This document shows, piece by piece, positions 43,670 to 52,347 of a DNA stretch of 64,000 nt (positions are counted from its first letter, which is position 1; each line of letters begins with the position of its first letter). Origin of the DNA: Pseudarthrobacter psychrotolerans (lineage in GTDB: Bacteria; Actinomycetota; Actinomycetes; Actinomycetales; Micrococcaceae); the NCBI RefSeq assembly GCF_009911795.1, contig NZ_CP047898.1:3038001-3102000 (forward strand), in the 5' to 3' direction. A model generated the notes under the pieces. The model had not been told where the DNA came from. It was given only the letters and a program-made list of their open reading frames with translations, and ran no database searches. The translations under genes were made by a program, and so were the position numbers.

Positions 43670-43881
43670 GATGGTCGGGGCGCCGACGGCGGTTTAAACC
43701 GAGAATGCCCGCCTTTGGCGAGTTCTAGGTAGCCGGCATCTGTCTCTTTCAGAAGTCGCCTGCACCAGTTCATGGGACAGGGCCGGCGCGAGTGCAGAGG
43801 GCTGTTGACATTGGGTTATCAAGAAGTCCCGTGCACCGTCATGAGTTTGTTCAATTCAACAGTCGTCTGCACCAAAGCGAG

Positions 43882-43956
43882 CTACGGGACTTCGGCTGCT
43901 GCGGTTTCCGTTGCTGGGATCCAGCGGTACAGGGTCGGCACCGAGACCCCAGCCTT
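43882..43956 (-). pseudogene. Fragment of a recombinase-type HTH end
   Basis: A short minus-strand frame ends with KAGVSVPTLYRWIPATETA and a stop at 43882-43884. The KAGVS.PTLYRWIPA pattern is like the C-terminal helix-turn-helix of resolvases and related recombinases. Upstream it runs into sequence with repeated TCAG..TGGCGGTT motifs (43970-44010) that look like an IS end. The rest of 43672-44090 holds no convincing gene. Confidence 0.4.
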
Positions 43957-44092
43957 GTGACTGTTAGTTCAGAATGGCGGTTAAATCGCAGCTCAGAGTG
44001 GCGGTTTTTGCGATCCCGTTAGAGGACATAGACGGCCCACCACCCAAAGAGTGGTCGACCGCCTCGGCCATTTCCTGCGGTTGCTTGGATGG

Positions 44093-44380
44093 TTATGGCC
44101 CGGAATTGACCACTGAGGTCTGGACTGAGGTCCAGGCGGTCGCTGGTCCGGCTGGGAAGGTTTTGCCGGCTGTCAGCGTGACCTCCCGTTCTCCGATCAG
44201 CAGCCCGGTGGCGGGATCAATGATGATGTCCATTCGGGTTTCTCTGACCGGATGCTCGATCCCGATCGCTGTGCCTACATTGCCGTCAAGGTTCGCTTGC
44301 CTTTCTACGACGGTGACTCCGGGAATGAGCGCGGCCGCTTTGTACAGTGCAGCGCGGAGGTCTGCCGGACGGACAAGACG
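44093..44380 (-). pseudogene. CU044_5270-like protein, C-terminal fragment
   Basis: Minus-strand sequence reads [20 protein letters not shown], then a [20 protein letters not shown] part and [12 protein letters not shown], ending SVVNSGP before a stop at 44093-44095. This is the C-terminal pattern of CU044_5270-family proteins, which often lie beside ECF sigma genes. The N-terminal part is missing; the reading frame is closed by a stop at 44381. It joins directly to the ferritin-like fragment that follows on the other strand. Confidence 0.6.
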
Positions 44381-44404
44381 CTATCCCTTCCACAACGAAG
44401 CAAC

Positions 44405-45019
44405 TAGAGCAAACCCCAGTGGACTACGTGGCGGACAGCGGGAGATCGCGGCCGATGAAGAGGCGCATGTCCGGTTCCTGCGCAGCGCCCTGGGCAGGGC
44501 CGCTGTGGCCCGCCCGCAGATCGACCTTGACGCAAGTTTCACCGCCGCCGCTCTCGCCGCCGGACTCATCACCGCGGGCCAGACCTTCAGCCCGTTCACG
44601 GACGAAACGAGTTTCCTGCTCGGGGCGTTCATTTTTGAAGACGTCGGCGTCACCGCCTATAAGGGTGCTGCCCCGTTCATCGACAACAAGACCTACCTCG
44701 AGGCGGCCGCCGGGATCCTTGCCGGGAGGCCTACCACGCGGGCATCATCAGAACCGCCATGTACGCCCGGGACCTGCAGAAACCGGCGCAGGCCATCTCG
44801 AACGCCCGCGACAGCCTGGACGGAACATCGGACCTCGATCAGGGCATCGGAACAGTCAAGGAAGCCAACCTCGGGCCGGCCGACGCCAACGCTCTCGCGT
44901 TCAGCCGTACCCCCGCGCAAGTCCTGAACATCGCCTACCTGACCCCGGAATCGGTCAAATCCGGCGGGTTCTTCCCCGCCGGCGTCAACGGAAAGCTCAA
45001 CACGAGCGGCGGCAACTGA
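44405..45019 (+). pseudogene. Ferritin-like domain protein, truncated and frameshifted
   Basis: Plus-strand sequence reads [31 protein letters not shown] ferritin-like helices and, after a frame change near 44726, [18 protein letters not shown] ... GGFFPAGVNGKLNTSGGN with a stop at 45017-45019. It resembles desiccation-associated ferritin-like proteins (DUF4439/dessication_associated group). The first part of the gene is missing and a one-base loss occurs in GGGAGGCC, so it is a pseudogene. A 78-codon minus-strand frame that overlaps its end (44935-45171) is a shadow. Confidence 0.7.
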
Positions 45020-45311
45020 GGCGCATTCAACCTGAGACGATAAGCCGCCCCGGACCTCAACGGGGGCGGGCTGGCTGCCAGCCCTTTCGGAGGCAGCCCA
45101 GGAACTAAAAACCGCGAGAGCAGCAACAGCAAAGCAACGACGGCGAGGATCACCACAAATTCAGTCGACATTTGCCTGCCCGAACATTTCCTGGACCGTA
45201 AGGTTTGGTATCTGGCGTGGAGGCCGGGCGGAGTGCATAATCGTCACGTGCTGGCCGTGACCCTCGTCAGCATGCGATGGGGGCACGCGAGGGCGCTTTT
45301 GGGCGGATGGG

Positions 45312-46441
45312 GTGAGTGGATTGTCAACGAGCCAGGCACTGGACGAGGTGGTTAAGGTCGCGCGGGAGCACGCCGAGAGGGTGGACACCGACGGGGTATA
45401 TCCTCTCGAGGCGGTCGCGGAGTTGCGGGCTGGCGGCCTCTTGGGGCTGGTAATTCCCGTCGAGGCCGGCGGTGCCGGTGCCGGGCCGGAGGTATTCACC
45501 GAGACGGTCAGTGCGCTGGCGGAGGCGTGCGGTTCAACGGCGATGATCTATCTGATGCATGCCGCCGCCGCAGTCACGATTGCGGCCGCGCCGCCCCGGA
45601 TCTGCCGGACCTGCTTGCAGGGATGGCGCGCGGGACAACGCTGGGCACGCTGGCCTTCAGTGAGCGGGGATCCCGGTCGCATTTCTGGGCGCCCGTCTCG
45701 ATCGCGACCGCCAGCGGGACTTCTCTCCGGTTGCGCGCGGATAAGAGTTGGGTGACGTCGGCCGCTCACTCCGATGTCTATGTGGTCTCGACCGGCGCGC
45801 CCTCGGGGGTGCCCGGTGAGGTGGACCTGTATGCCGTTCCCGCCGGTACGCCGGGTTTGAACGTGGCCGGTCCCTGGCGGGGGCTCGGGCTGCGCGGCAA
45901 CGACTCCGCACCGATGACTGTCGACGCTGATATTCCCGTCGGGTACCGGCTGGGTGGGCCGGCGGCGGGCTTCGCACTAATGATGGAGACGGTGCTGCCG
46001 TGGTTCAACCTCGGCAACGCGGCAGTCTCGCTGGGTCTGGCATCTGCCGCTACCCGGGCCGCTGTCGAACACGTTGGAGCGGCCCGCCTCGAACACCTGG
46101 GCCAGTCACTGGCCGGGTTGCCTACGATCCGGGCCCAGATCGCCCGGATGGGCATCAGCCTGGCGGCGCAGCGTGCTTATCTGGCCCACGCCGCGGGCAG
46201 CGTCGCGGCTCCCGGGGAGGACACGATGCTGCATGTGCTCGGGGTGAAGGCCTCGGCCAATGATGCTGCACTCGAGATCACCGACGCGGCCATGCGGGTC
46301 TGCGGGGGTGCGGCGTTCTCCAAGCACCTGCCCATCGAGCGGGCCTTCCGTGATGCGCGGGCGGGCTCGGTCATGGCGCCGACCGCGGACGCGCTCTACG
46401 ACTTCTATGGCAGGGCCATCACCGGCCTGCCTTTGTTCTAA
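45312..46441 (+). pseudogene. Acyl-CoA dehydrogenase-like flavoprotein, frameshifted once
   Basis: Acyl-CoA dehydrogenase fold. The N-terminal part has LDEVVKVAREHAERVDTDGV and GSTAMIYLMHAAAAVTIAAA; after a single frame change near 45590 the family continues with LAGMARGTTLGTLAFSERGS, NDSAPMTVDADIPVG, GNAAVSLGLASAATRAAVE and KHLPIERAFRDARAGSVMAP. The change lies in a GC-rich run (GCGGCCGCGCCGCCCC) and may be a sequencing error. Its closest relatives are probably flavin enzymes of the DszC/SfnB type, in which substrates are sulfur compounds, but that is inference. It is the first gene of the island cluster and is 11 bases before the PhnD-like gene. Confidence 0.7.
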
Positions 46442-46451
46442 GGGCGTGAAG

Positions 46452-47264
46452 ATGTCCGAGCAGCTGCTGGTCGGGGCCGTGGCCTACACCCCAAATGCGG
46501 TACCCATCTGGGAAGGCATCCGTGAGTACCTCGCGGAGTCGCCGGCTCCGATGGACTTTGTCCTGTTCTCCAACTATGGACGCCAGGTCCAGGCGCTGCG
46601 GGCCGGACAGGTCGACATTGCCTGGAACACCAACCTGGCCTACGTTCGCACGGTCATGCAGACCGGCGGCCGGGCCCGGGCACTGGCGATGCGCGACACC
46701 GACACACGGTTCGCGACCGTCTTCGTCGCCCGCGCCGGGAGCGGGCTTTCCGGCCCGGGCGCCCTCGCCGGTCAGCGGCTGGCCCTGGGCTCGGCGGACT
46801 CGGCCCAGGCCGCCATCTTGCCGCTGTACTATCTGGCCCGGGCCGGCGTGGACGTCGACCGGCTGGAGGTGACGCGGTTCGATAGTGACATCGGCAAGCA
46901 CGGTGATACCGGGCGCAGCGAGCTGGACGCCATCGACGCGGTGCTCGCCGGTGAGGCCGACGTCGCGGCCATCGGAATCACCACCTGGGAAGGCATCGGC
47001 GGCGGGGAGCTGATGCCCGAAGCGCTGGAGGCGGTGTGGCAGACCGAACCGTACTGCCATTGCATGTTCACCGCCCTGGACACCCTGCCCGCCGAACGCT
47101 ACGAGCCGTGGGTGAACACGCTGCTGGCCATGGACTGGGAACGGCCCGAACACCGCCGGATCCTGGAGCTCGAGGGGTTGCGGCGATGGGTCCGGCCCGA
47201 ACTCGACGGCTACGCCGGGCTGTTCGCCGCCGTCGAGGAACAGGGGGTGACCAAGTGGTGGTGA
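46452..47264 (+). CDS. Cytosolic PhnD-like substrate-binding protein
   Basis: A 270-residue protein related to PhnD/SsuA-type periplasmic binding proteins: VGAVAYTPNAVPIWEGIREY, FSNYGRQVQALRAGQVDIAW, RLALGSADSAQAAILPLYYL and a later GEADVAAIGITTWEGIGGG. It has no signal peptide and no ABC permease or ATPase is nearby, so it probably works as a soluble binding or accessory protein and not as a transporter part. Its GTGA/TGGTGGTGA end overlaps the radical SAM gene start, which implies joint action. Confidence 0.75.
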   Translation: MSEQLLVGAVAYTPNAVPIWEGIREYLAESPAPMDFVLFSNYGRQVQALRAGQVDIAWNTNLAYVRTVMQTGGRARALAMRDTDTRFATVFVARAGSGLSGPGALAGQRLALGSADSAQAAILPLYYLARAGVDVDRLEVTRFDSDIGKHGDTGRSELDAIDAVLAGEADVAAIGITTWEGIGGGELMPEALEAVWQTEPYCHCMFTALDTLPAERYEPWVNTLLAMDWERPEHRRILELEGLRRWVRPELDGYAGLFAAVEEQGVTKWW

Positions 47265-48256
47265 TCCTGGACCTGGTACGCATGGTGGGGAGCCTGGCCG
47301 AGGGTGCCACCGGTACGATGACTATTGGCTCCGCGATCGAGTTTGACCTGGTCCAACGCTGGTGTGAACGAACGGGCAACACCCTCATCACCAAGTCATG
47401 GACCGACGTCGGTCCCGGCGCCGTCGTCGTACGCCGCGGCCGCCTGCCCGACCCGGCAGTGGCGCTGGGACCGGACCGACTGCCCGGGGCACGGCTTTGG
47501 CTGTACACGAACTTCCACTGCAACCTGGCCTGTGACTACTGCTGTGTCGCGTCCTCACCCAGGGCAGAGCGCCGGGAGCTCGGCGTCGAACGGATCGCCC
47601 GCCTGGTCCGGGCGGGCGCCGACTGGGGCGTCCAGGAGGTTTATCTCACCGGCGGCGAGCCGTTTCTGCTGCCCGACATTGCCCGGATTGTCACGGACTG
47701 TGTCCGGATCCTGCCCACCACCCTGTTGACCAACGGCATGCTGTTCCGGGGGCCCGGGCTTCGTTCCTTGCAGGCGATGCCGCGCGAGGGCTTCGCCCTG
47801 CAGATCAGCCTGGACTCCCCGACCCCCGAGATCCACGACGGGCATCGCGGTGCCGGCAGCTGGGCCCGGGCGGTGGCCGGGATCCAGGTTGCACTGGGCG
47901 AGGGTTTCCGGGTCCGGGCGGCTGCCACGATCGCATCGCCGCACGCGACTGATCTGGCCGCATTGCGCGATTTTCTCGACGGGCTGGGCATCCCGCGGAC
48001 CGATCAGGTCATCCGCCCGGTCGCGCAGCAGGGAGCCGCCATCACTGGAGTCCAGTTCACCCGCGAAACACTGGTCCCCGAAGTCACCGTCACCGCCGAC
48101 GGGGTGTATTGGCATCCCGTGGCCGCGACAGATGACCAGGCCCTGGTCAGCACGCAGATCGAACCCCTGGGACCGGCGCTCAGCGAGGTCTACCGGCTCT
48201 TCGCCGAACAATGGGCTGCAGCCGGCGCCGCCGCCAGACTTTTCCCCTGCGCGTAG
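47255..48256 (+). CDS. Radical SAM protein with a TusA-like N-terminus
   Basis: A 333-residue protein. Residues 1-65 resemble a TusA/SirA sulfur-carrier fold: LDLVRMVGSLAEGATGTMTI, QRWCERTGNTLI and a final beta strand, but the CPxP motif is missing. The radical SAM domain starts at RLWLYTNFHCNLACDYCC, with the CxxxCxxC cluster ligands, then TGGEPFLLPD (SAM-binding GGE) and LQISLDSPTPEIHD. The start is a GTG at 47255 or 47258 overlapping the PhnD-like stop. No partner peptide is certain. The nature of the substrate is unknown; the cluster also has DUF2064 and GT2. Confidence 0.75.
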   Translation: MVVILDLVRMVGSLAEGATGTMTIGSAIEFDLVQRWCERTGNTLITKSWTDVGPGAVVVRRGRLPDPAVALGPDRLPGARLWLYTNFHCNLACDYCCVASSPRAERRELGVERIARLVRAGADWGVQEVYLTGGEPFLLPDIARIVTDCVRILPTTLLTNGMLFRGPGLRSLQAMPREGFALQISLDSPTPEIHDGHRGAGSWARAVAGIQVALGEGFRVRAAATIASPHATDLAALRDFLDGLGIPRTDQVIRPVAQQGAAITGVQFTRETLVPEVTVTADGVYWHPVAATDDQALVSTQIEPLGPALSEVYRLFAEQWAAAGAAARLFPCA

Positions 48257-48397
48257 CCGGGCTTACAGTGCCGGACCGGCTCAGCTGACCAACCGAAATC
48301 CGCGGGTGCGTGCGTGCATTTCACAACTCACCCGATGTACGCCAACCGTAAGGCTTTGCAGGTCGCCCAGGACACTCCTTGGGTCTAGCATGAAGCC

Positions 48398-48523
48398 ATG
48401 ACCCCCAACGACGAGGTGCTTGTTGTACAAACATACGGCGGGCGTGTGGGATGGCCGGCTGGCCCTTTGCCCTGCAACAGCGCGTTCATGAAGGACACCG
48501 GCAAGGTCTCCGACCGTGTCTGA
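48398..48523 (+). CDS. Small open frame upstream of doxX, 41 residues
   Basis: A frame of 41 codons, MTPNDEVLVVQTYGGRVGWP and onward to KVSDRV, overlaps the start of the DoxX gene by eight bases. It holds a single cysteine. No clear ribosome site is seen before the ATG at 48398. It follows the radical SAM gene at 142 bases. It might be a peptide acted on by the radical SAM enzyme, or the remnant of a larger gene; both are conjecture. Confidence 0.3.
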   Translation: MTPNDEVLVVQTYGGRVGWPAGPLPCNSAFMKDTGKVSDRV

Positions 48524-49073
48524 TCTGGCCGCGACCACGACGCCGAGCGGCAGGACCGCCGCCGAAGGTCTCGACTCCGGGCGGACCGCCCGGGCCGTCG
48601 TCGCCGGCCTGCGAATTGTCGTGGCCTTGATGTGGATCCAGAACGTCGGCTGGAAGCTCCCCCCCAACTTTGGCCGCGACCAGGGCACAGGACTCTTCCA
48701 GTTCACCAGTTACGCTGTTGAGCATCCGGTCGTCCCGCCGTTCTCCTGGCTGGTCCAGAACGTCGTATTACCGAACTTCACACTGTTCGGCTACGCCACC
48801 CTGCTGGTCGAGTTCAGCCTCGGCGCTTTCCTCCTCGCCGGCCTGCTCACCCGGTTCTGGGCCGCGATCGGCATCATCCAGACCCTGGCCATCACCATGT
48901 CGGTCCTGAACGCACCCAACGAGTGGCACTGGTCCTACTACCTCATGCTCGCCGTGCACGCTGTGCTGATCGCGACGGCCGCCGGCAGATCCGCGGGGCT
49001 CGACGGCCTGCTCCGTCCCCGCTGGCGGACCTCCTCGACCCGCCTGGCCATGTTGGCGCTGAGGGCATCATGA
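48516..49073 (+). CDS. DoxX-family membrane protein
   Basis: A 185-residue protein with four hydrophobic helices: AVVAGLRIVVALMWIQNVGW, a VVLPNFTLFGYATLLVEFSL pair, TRFWAAIGIIQTLAITM and SYYLMLAVHAVLIATAAG. It has the DoxX/DoxD pattern: LRIVVALMWIQNVGWKLPP near the start and GTGLFQFTSYAVEHPV. DoxX proteins couple quinones to thiosulfate or related oxidation in some organisms. GTG start at 48516. The stop overlaps the next start by four bases (ATGA). Confidence 0.75.
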   Translation: MSDLAATTTPSGRTAAEGLDSGRTARAVVAGLRIVVALMWIQNVGWKLPPNFGRDQGTGLFQFTSYAVEHPVVPPFSWLVQNVVLPNFTLFGYATLLVEFSLGAFLLAGLLTRFWAAIGIIQTLAITMSVLNAPNEWHWSYYLMLAVHAVLIATAAGRSAGLDGLLRPRWRTSSTRLAMLALRAS

Positions 49074-49483
49074 CAGGTCCCCGCGGCGCCTTTCGTACCG
49101 GGCTGGATCGGGGAACCCGGCGCCGGTCGCTCACGCTCAGTGCCGCCACAGGGGCAACCGCCCTGTTCGGACTCATCGACTATAATCCGCTCAAGCTGGT
49201 GCCGGTCAATCCGGCACAGGCCGTGATTCTTCTCGTTCTTGCCCTGATCGGCTTCGCGGGGACCCTGCTCGGATTGCGCCCGATACTGTTCGGTGTCGGG
49301 GCAGTGATGATCGTCCTGGGCCTCCTCCGCCTTCTGACCTACGGACAGGAGTTTGGGCTGATCGCCGGCGACGTCGGAACGGCAGCGCTGCTGACCGGAA
49401 TCGGTATGGCCTTTATCGGAATCATGCTCGTCGGTGACAAACCAACCCCCGAACGGCGAGCCAAGCCCATCGGGCCGGACTAA
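49070..49483 (+). CDS. Small membrane protein, DoxX-linked
   Basis: A 137-residue protein with about four hydrophobic helices (TLSAATGATALFGLIDYNPL, PAQAVILLVLALIGFAGTLL, PILFGVGAVMIVLGLLRLLT, TAALLTGIGMAFIGIMLVG). No family is recognised. Its start at 49070 overlaps the DoxX stop (ATGA), so it is certainly co-translated and probably forms a complex with it. The C-terminus is hydrophilic (DKPTPERRAKPIGPD). It is followed by a 106-base gap before the GT2 gene. Confidence 0.6.
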   Translation: MTGPRGAFRTGLDRGTRRRSLTLSAATGATALFGLIDYNPLKLVPVNPAQAVILLVLALIGFAGTLLGLRPILFGVGAVMIVLGLLRLLTYGQEFGLIAGDVGTAALLTGIGMAFIGIMLVGDKPTPERRAKPIGPD

Positions 49484-49589
49484 TGGCTGCGGCAGGCGAG
49501 CCTATCCTGCCTCGAGGTGAGTCCCACGATGCGGTGAACCGGCCAGGGACAAGGCCGCATCCGCGTGCCTGGACCTATGGCGTGGCGGC

Positions 49590-50315
49590 GTGAGCGAAAT
49601 GACCGGGCCCACTGTGGATGTTGTTCTGCCGTGTCTGAATGAATTCGGGGCACTGCAATGGGTCCTGGCCCGGATGCCTCACGGGTACCGAGCCATCGTG
49701 GTGGACAATGGCTCCACCGACGGTTCGGCGGAACTTGCGGCGGAGCTTGGGGCGACGGTGATCCGGGAAAACCGGCGAGGCTTCGGGGCGGCAGCCCATG
49801 CCGGCCTGCTCGCCGCTACGGCGGACTTCGTGGCGTTCTGTGACTGCGATGGCTCCCTGGATCCGGCCGGGCTGCCTGCCCTGCTGGCGCCTGTCATGGC
49901 TGGCACCGCCGATCTCGTGTTGGGCAGCCGCCAGCCGCAGCGGGGTTCATGGCCTTTTCATGCCCGTAGCGCCAACTTTGTCCTGGCCAGGTTGCTGCGC
50001 CGCCGCACCGGCGAAGCCGTCACCGACCTCGGACCCATGCGGGCCGCACGCCGCGCGGATCTGCTGTCCCTTCAGCTTGAGGACCGCAGGAGCGGATATC
50101 CGCTGGAGATGTTCCTCAAAGCCAGCCTGCGGGGCTGGAGAATCACCGAACTTCCGGTGGTTTATGCCCCGCGCACGGGCAAGTCCAAGGTAACCGGAAC
50201 AGTCCTGGGCACAGTGAGGGCTGTGCGCGATATGTCGGCACAGCTCCGGGCGGCAGCCGCCGCAGCTGCTGCCGGGCCGGTCCGCAGCTTCCCCGGCAGC
50301 GAGGAACAGCCATGA
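49590..50315 (+). CDS. GT2-family glycosyltransferase
   Basis: A 241-residue family 2 glycosyltransferase. VVLPCLNEFGALQWVLARMP and AIVVDNGSTDGSAELAAELG bind the nucleotide sugar; the metal-binding segment is FCDCDGSLDPAG. It has no membrane helix. The C-terminal YAPRTGKSKVTGTVLGTVRA block is typical of the polyprenyl-phosphate and related transferases. The GTG start at 49590 follows a 106-base gap. Its stop overlaps the start of the DUF2064 gene by four bases (50312-50315), a pairing often seen for DUF2064 genes. Confidence 0.8.
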   Translation: MSEMTGPTVDVVLPCLNEFGALQWVLARMPHGYRAIVVDNGSTDGSAELAAELGATVIRENRRGFGAAAHAGLLAATADFVAFCDCDGSLDPAGLPALLAPVMAGTADLVLGSRQPQRGSWPFHARSANFVLARLLRRRTGEAVTDLGPMRAARRADLLSLQLEDRRSGYPLEMFLKASLRGWRITELPVVYAPRTGKSKVTGTVLGTVRAVRDMSAQLRAAAAAAAAGPVRSFPGSEEQP

Positions 50316-51016
50316 GGCCAACGCCGGATCTGCAAGTGGCGGTCTTCGCCAAGGAGTGCCTGCCGGGCCGGGTGAAGACCAGACTGACTCCGCCATTGAC
50401 GCCCGATCAGGCCGCTGACCTGGCACAACTCAGCCTCAGCAGGACCCTCGATACCATCAGACTCCTGCCGGTACGCGAACGGCTGCTGGTGATGGACGGG
50501 ACACCACGCGCCCGGGATGCCGCAGGATTCGCCGTTGTGGCCCAGACCGGCGGCCTGCTGGATGAACGGCTCGCCGCAATCTGCGACGACGCCACCGGCC
50601 CCCTGCTGATCGTCGGCATGGACACACCCCAGATTTCACCGGAGCATCTTGCCCCGCTACTCATGGACTGGTCCGCGGCGACGCCACAGCACGATGCCTG
50701 GATGGGACCGGCCACCGACGGCGGCTTCTGGGCGCTGGCCCTCCGCCGGCCCGATGGCGCGCTGGTCCGCGGCGTGCCGATGTCTACGGACACGACCGGA
50801 GCCGACCAGCTCTCCCGGCTGGCGGCGAGCGGACTCTCAGTGGGGCTGTTGCCGGTTCTGAGGGACATGGACCACATGGACGATGCACGGGAGATCGCCG
50901 CGGAAATCCCGGGCACTGAATTCGCAGCCGCGGTGGCGGCCGCCGTCGAACAAATGCAGACCAGAGACCGTTGTGACAAGCCTGAAGACCGGGTTGCGGT
51001 CTCCGGGCCAGCCTAG
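50312..51016 (+). CDS. DUF2064 transferase (rSAM/selenodomain-associated transferase 1-like)
   Basis: A 234-residue protein of the DUF2064/TIGR04282 family, a GT-A-like transferase. DLQVAVFAKECLPGRVKTRL, LIVGMDTPQISPEHL and WMGPATDGGFWALAL are diagnostic, as is the TDTTGADQLSRLAASG part. The name of its family comes from association with radical SAM and selenodomain genes, which agrees with the radical SAM gene in this cluster. Its stop TAG (51014-51016) lies within the CTAG of an IS701-type end, so the last residues (VAVSGPA) may not be native. Confidence 0.8.
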   Translation: MRPTPDLQVAVFAKECLPGRVKTRLTPPLTPDQAADLAQLSLSRTLDTIRLLPVRERLLVMDGTPRARDAAGFAVVAQTGGLLDERLAAICDDATGPLLIVGMDTPQISPEHLAPLLMDWSAATPQHDAWMGPATDGGFWALALRRPDGALVRGVPMSTDTTGADQLSRLAASGLSVGLLPVLRDMDHMDDAREIAAEIPGTEFAAAVAAAVEQMQTRDRCDKPEDRVAVSGPA

Positions 51017-51068
51017 TACTACAGTCGCGTTTATTCTTGGCTGCATCGGCGTTTTAAGCGGACTTTTT
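51013..51068. mobile_element. Remnant end of an IS701-family element
   Basis: CTAG (51013-51016) is followed by the same 18-bp repeat that bounds the intact element at 15440. The next ~34 bases (TCTTGGCTGCATCGGCGTTT and onward) match the inner sequence of that element's right-hand end with a few differences. The similarity ends near 51068, where ISL3-type sequence begins. No matching second end was seen nearby, so it is a solo end left by deletion. Confidence 0.7.
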
Positions 51069-51069
51069 A

Positions 51070-52010
51070 AGGCTCTCCTGACTCTTCCGTGGGTTAATTT
51101 CGGCCCGGGAGCAAGGGTTTGTGGCCGCCCAGGCTGGAGCATGGCCGGGGCGATGAGGGCTTCGGGTGATTTGAAGCCGAACGCGACGCGGGTGATGACT
51201 CTGATCTTGGTGTCCATTGATTCGATGCGTCCGTTGGAGAGTCCGTGCTCGATCGAGGCGAGGATGCTGGCCCTGTGTTTGACGATGGTCCTTTGCAGTT
51301 TCACGAACGCGGGGATGCGGCACCTTCTGGCCCAGGCCACCCACCGGTCCAGGGCCTCCGCGGCTTCACCGTGGGGCAGTTGGAAGACGGTCCGCAGGCC
51401 TTTCTTGAGATAGTATGCCCGGCCCAGTGTCAGGTCGGTCTGCACGATCCAGGCGAGCTTGGTTTGTCGCTTCTCGGTCAGGTTCTCCGGGTTCTTCCAC
51501 AGCGCGTAGCGGGAGTTCTTCATCCCGGTTGCCCGGGCGCTGTCGGGGCGGGCCGGGGCATCCTTGGCTGGGCGGCCGCGGCCCCGTCTGGCCTCGTTGG
51601 CCCGGGCCGCCTTCCGGGCCTCGTTCCACGCGGCGCGGCGGACCTCGTCGAGGGCTTCGGTGGCCCATTTCACGACATGGAACGGGTCCGCGCACCGCTG
51701 CCGGGCAGCGCTGCGCCACGACGGCGGCGATCCAGTCGGCCCCGTCAGCGGAAACATGCGTAATCCCGGCACCGCTCTTCTCCGAGGGCGTCGAAGAACG
51801 TGCCCAGGGTGGCCCTGTCCCGGCCCACGGCAGCCCACACCAGCCTGCCCGAGTCATGGTCCACCACGACGGTCAAATACTTGTGTCCGACCTTGTAGGA
51901 GATCTCGTCAATACCGATCCGTTTCAGGTCCGCGATCGTCTTCCCGGATCGAGGTTTCCCTGGCCCGGTTGCCTTCCACGCGGCAACTCACCGATGCGGG
52001 GACCGGCACA
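51070..52010 (-). pseudogene. ISL3-family transposase, decayed
   Basis: Minus-strand sequence carries the ISL3-type DDE transposase core in pieces of three frames. At 51830-51925 it reads RIGIDEISYKVGHKYLTVVV and DHDSGRLVWAAVGRDRATLG; one frame over, GITHVSADGADWIAAVVAQR; then, another frame over, CADPFHVVKWATEALDEVRR, NSRYALWKNPENLTEKRQTK and SNGRIESMDTKIRVITRVAF, to near 51100. At least two frameshifts make it inactive. It abuts the IS701-type remnant end at about 51070. The outer limit near 52010 is approximate. Confidence 0.75.
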
Positions 52011-52068
52011 TGGGCGGGTCTCGCGCATGCCCAACGGTATCCCCAGGTGGTCCTACAAACCCCAGGGC

Positions 52069-52347
52069 TTATCCGCGCTTTCCGGGCTGCGTTGCATCGA
52101 AGAACCGCAATTCCTCGCTGTTTTGGCCCGTACCCACGCCCGTTTCTTTCTCGCGGATAAAATCCAGATCCTCACGGGAAAGCAGCATCTGGCCGTGCCC
52201 GTCGACGTCGACGTGCCCCTCGGAATTTTGCTTGATCATGGCAGTGACAGTACGCGGCACCATCACGCATCCCGGATTATCCAGGAGCCACTGGCGCGTC
52301 TCTGAATCAAGTCGGTCCCACTCGTCTTTGAGTGTCATCTCGTACAT
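52069..52347 (-). CDS. Small hypothetical protein
   Basis: A 92-residue acidic protein, MTLKDEWDRLDSETRQWLLD near its start, followed by NPGCVMVPRTVTAMIKQ and HGQMLLSREDLDFIREKE. The N-terminal sequence has a helix-rich amphipathic pattern. No family is recognised. It is likely to be a real gene because codon use looks regular and an ATG with a short spacing precedes it. It lies between the ISL3 remnant and the GH15 gene, on the opposite strand to both neighbours of the cluster. It may be truncated at its C-terminus. Confidence 0.5.
   Translation of the reverse strand: MYEMTLKDEWDRLDSETRQWLLDNPGCVMVPRTVTAMIKQNSEGHVDVDGHGQMLLSREDLDFIREKETGVGTGQNSEELRFFDATQPGKRG

Noticed and set aside
44935-45171. 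78-codon minus-strand frame with a hydrophobic start
   Set aside because: Overlaps the end of the ferritin-like fragment, whose reading is better supported; only its first 25 residues look like a membrane segment.
15440-51068. A composite transposon between the two IS701-type ends
   Set aside because: The second copy is only a ~50-base end with no transposase, and the segment between contains many ordinary chromosomal genes.
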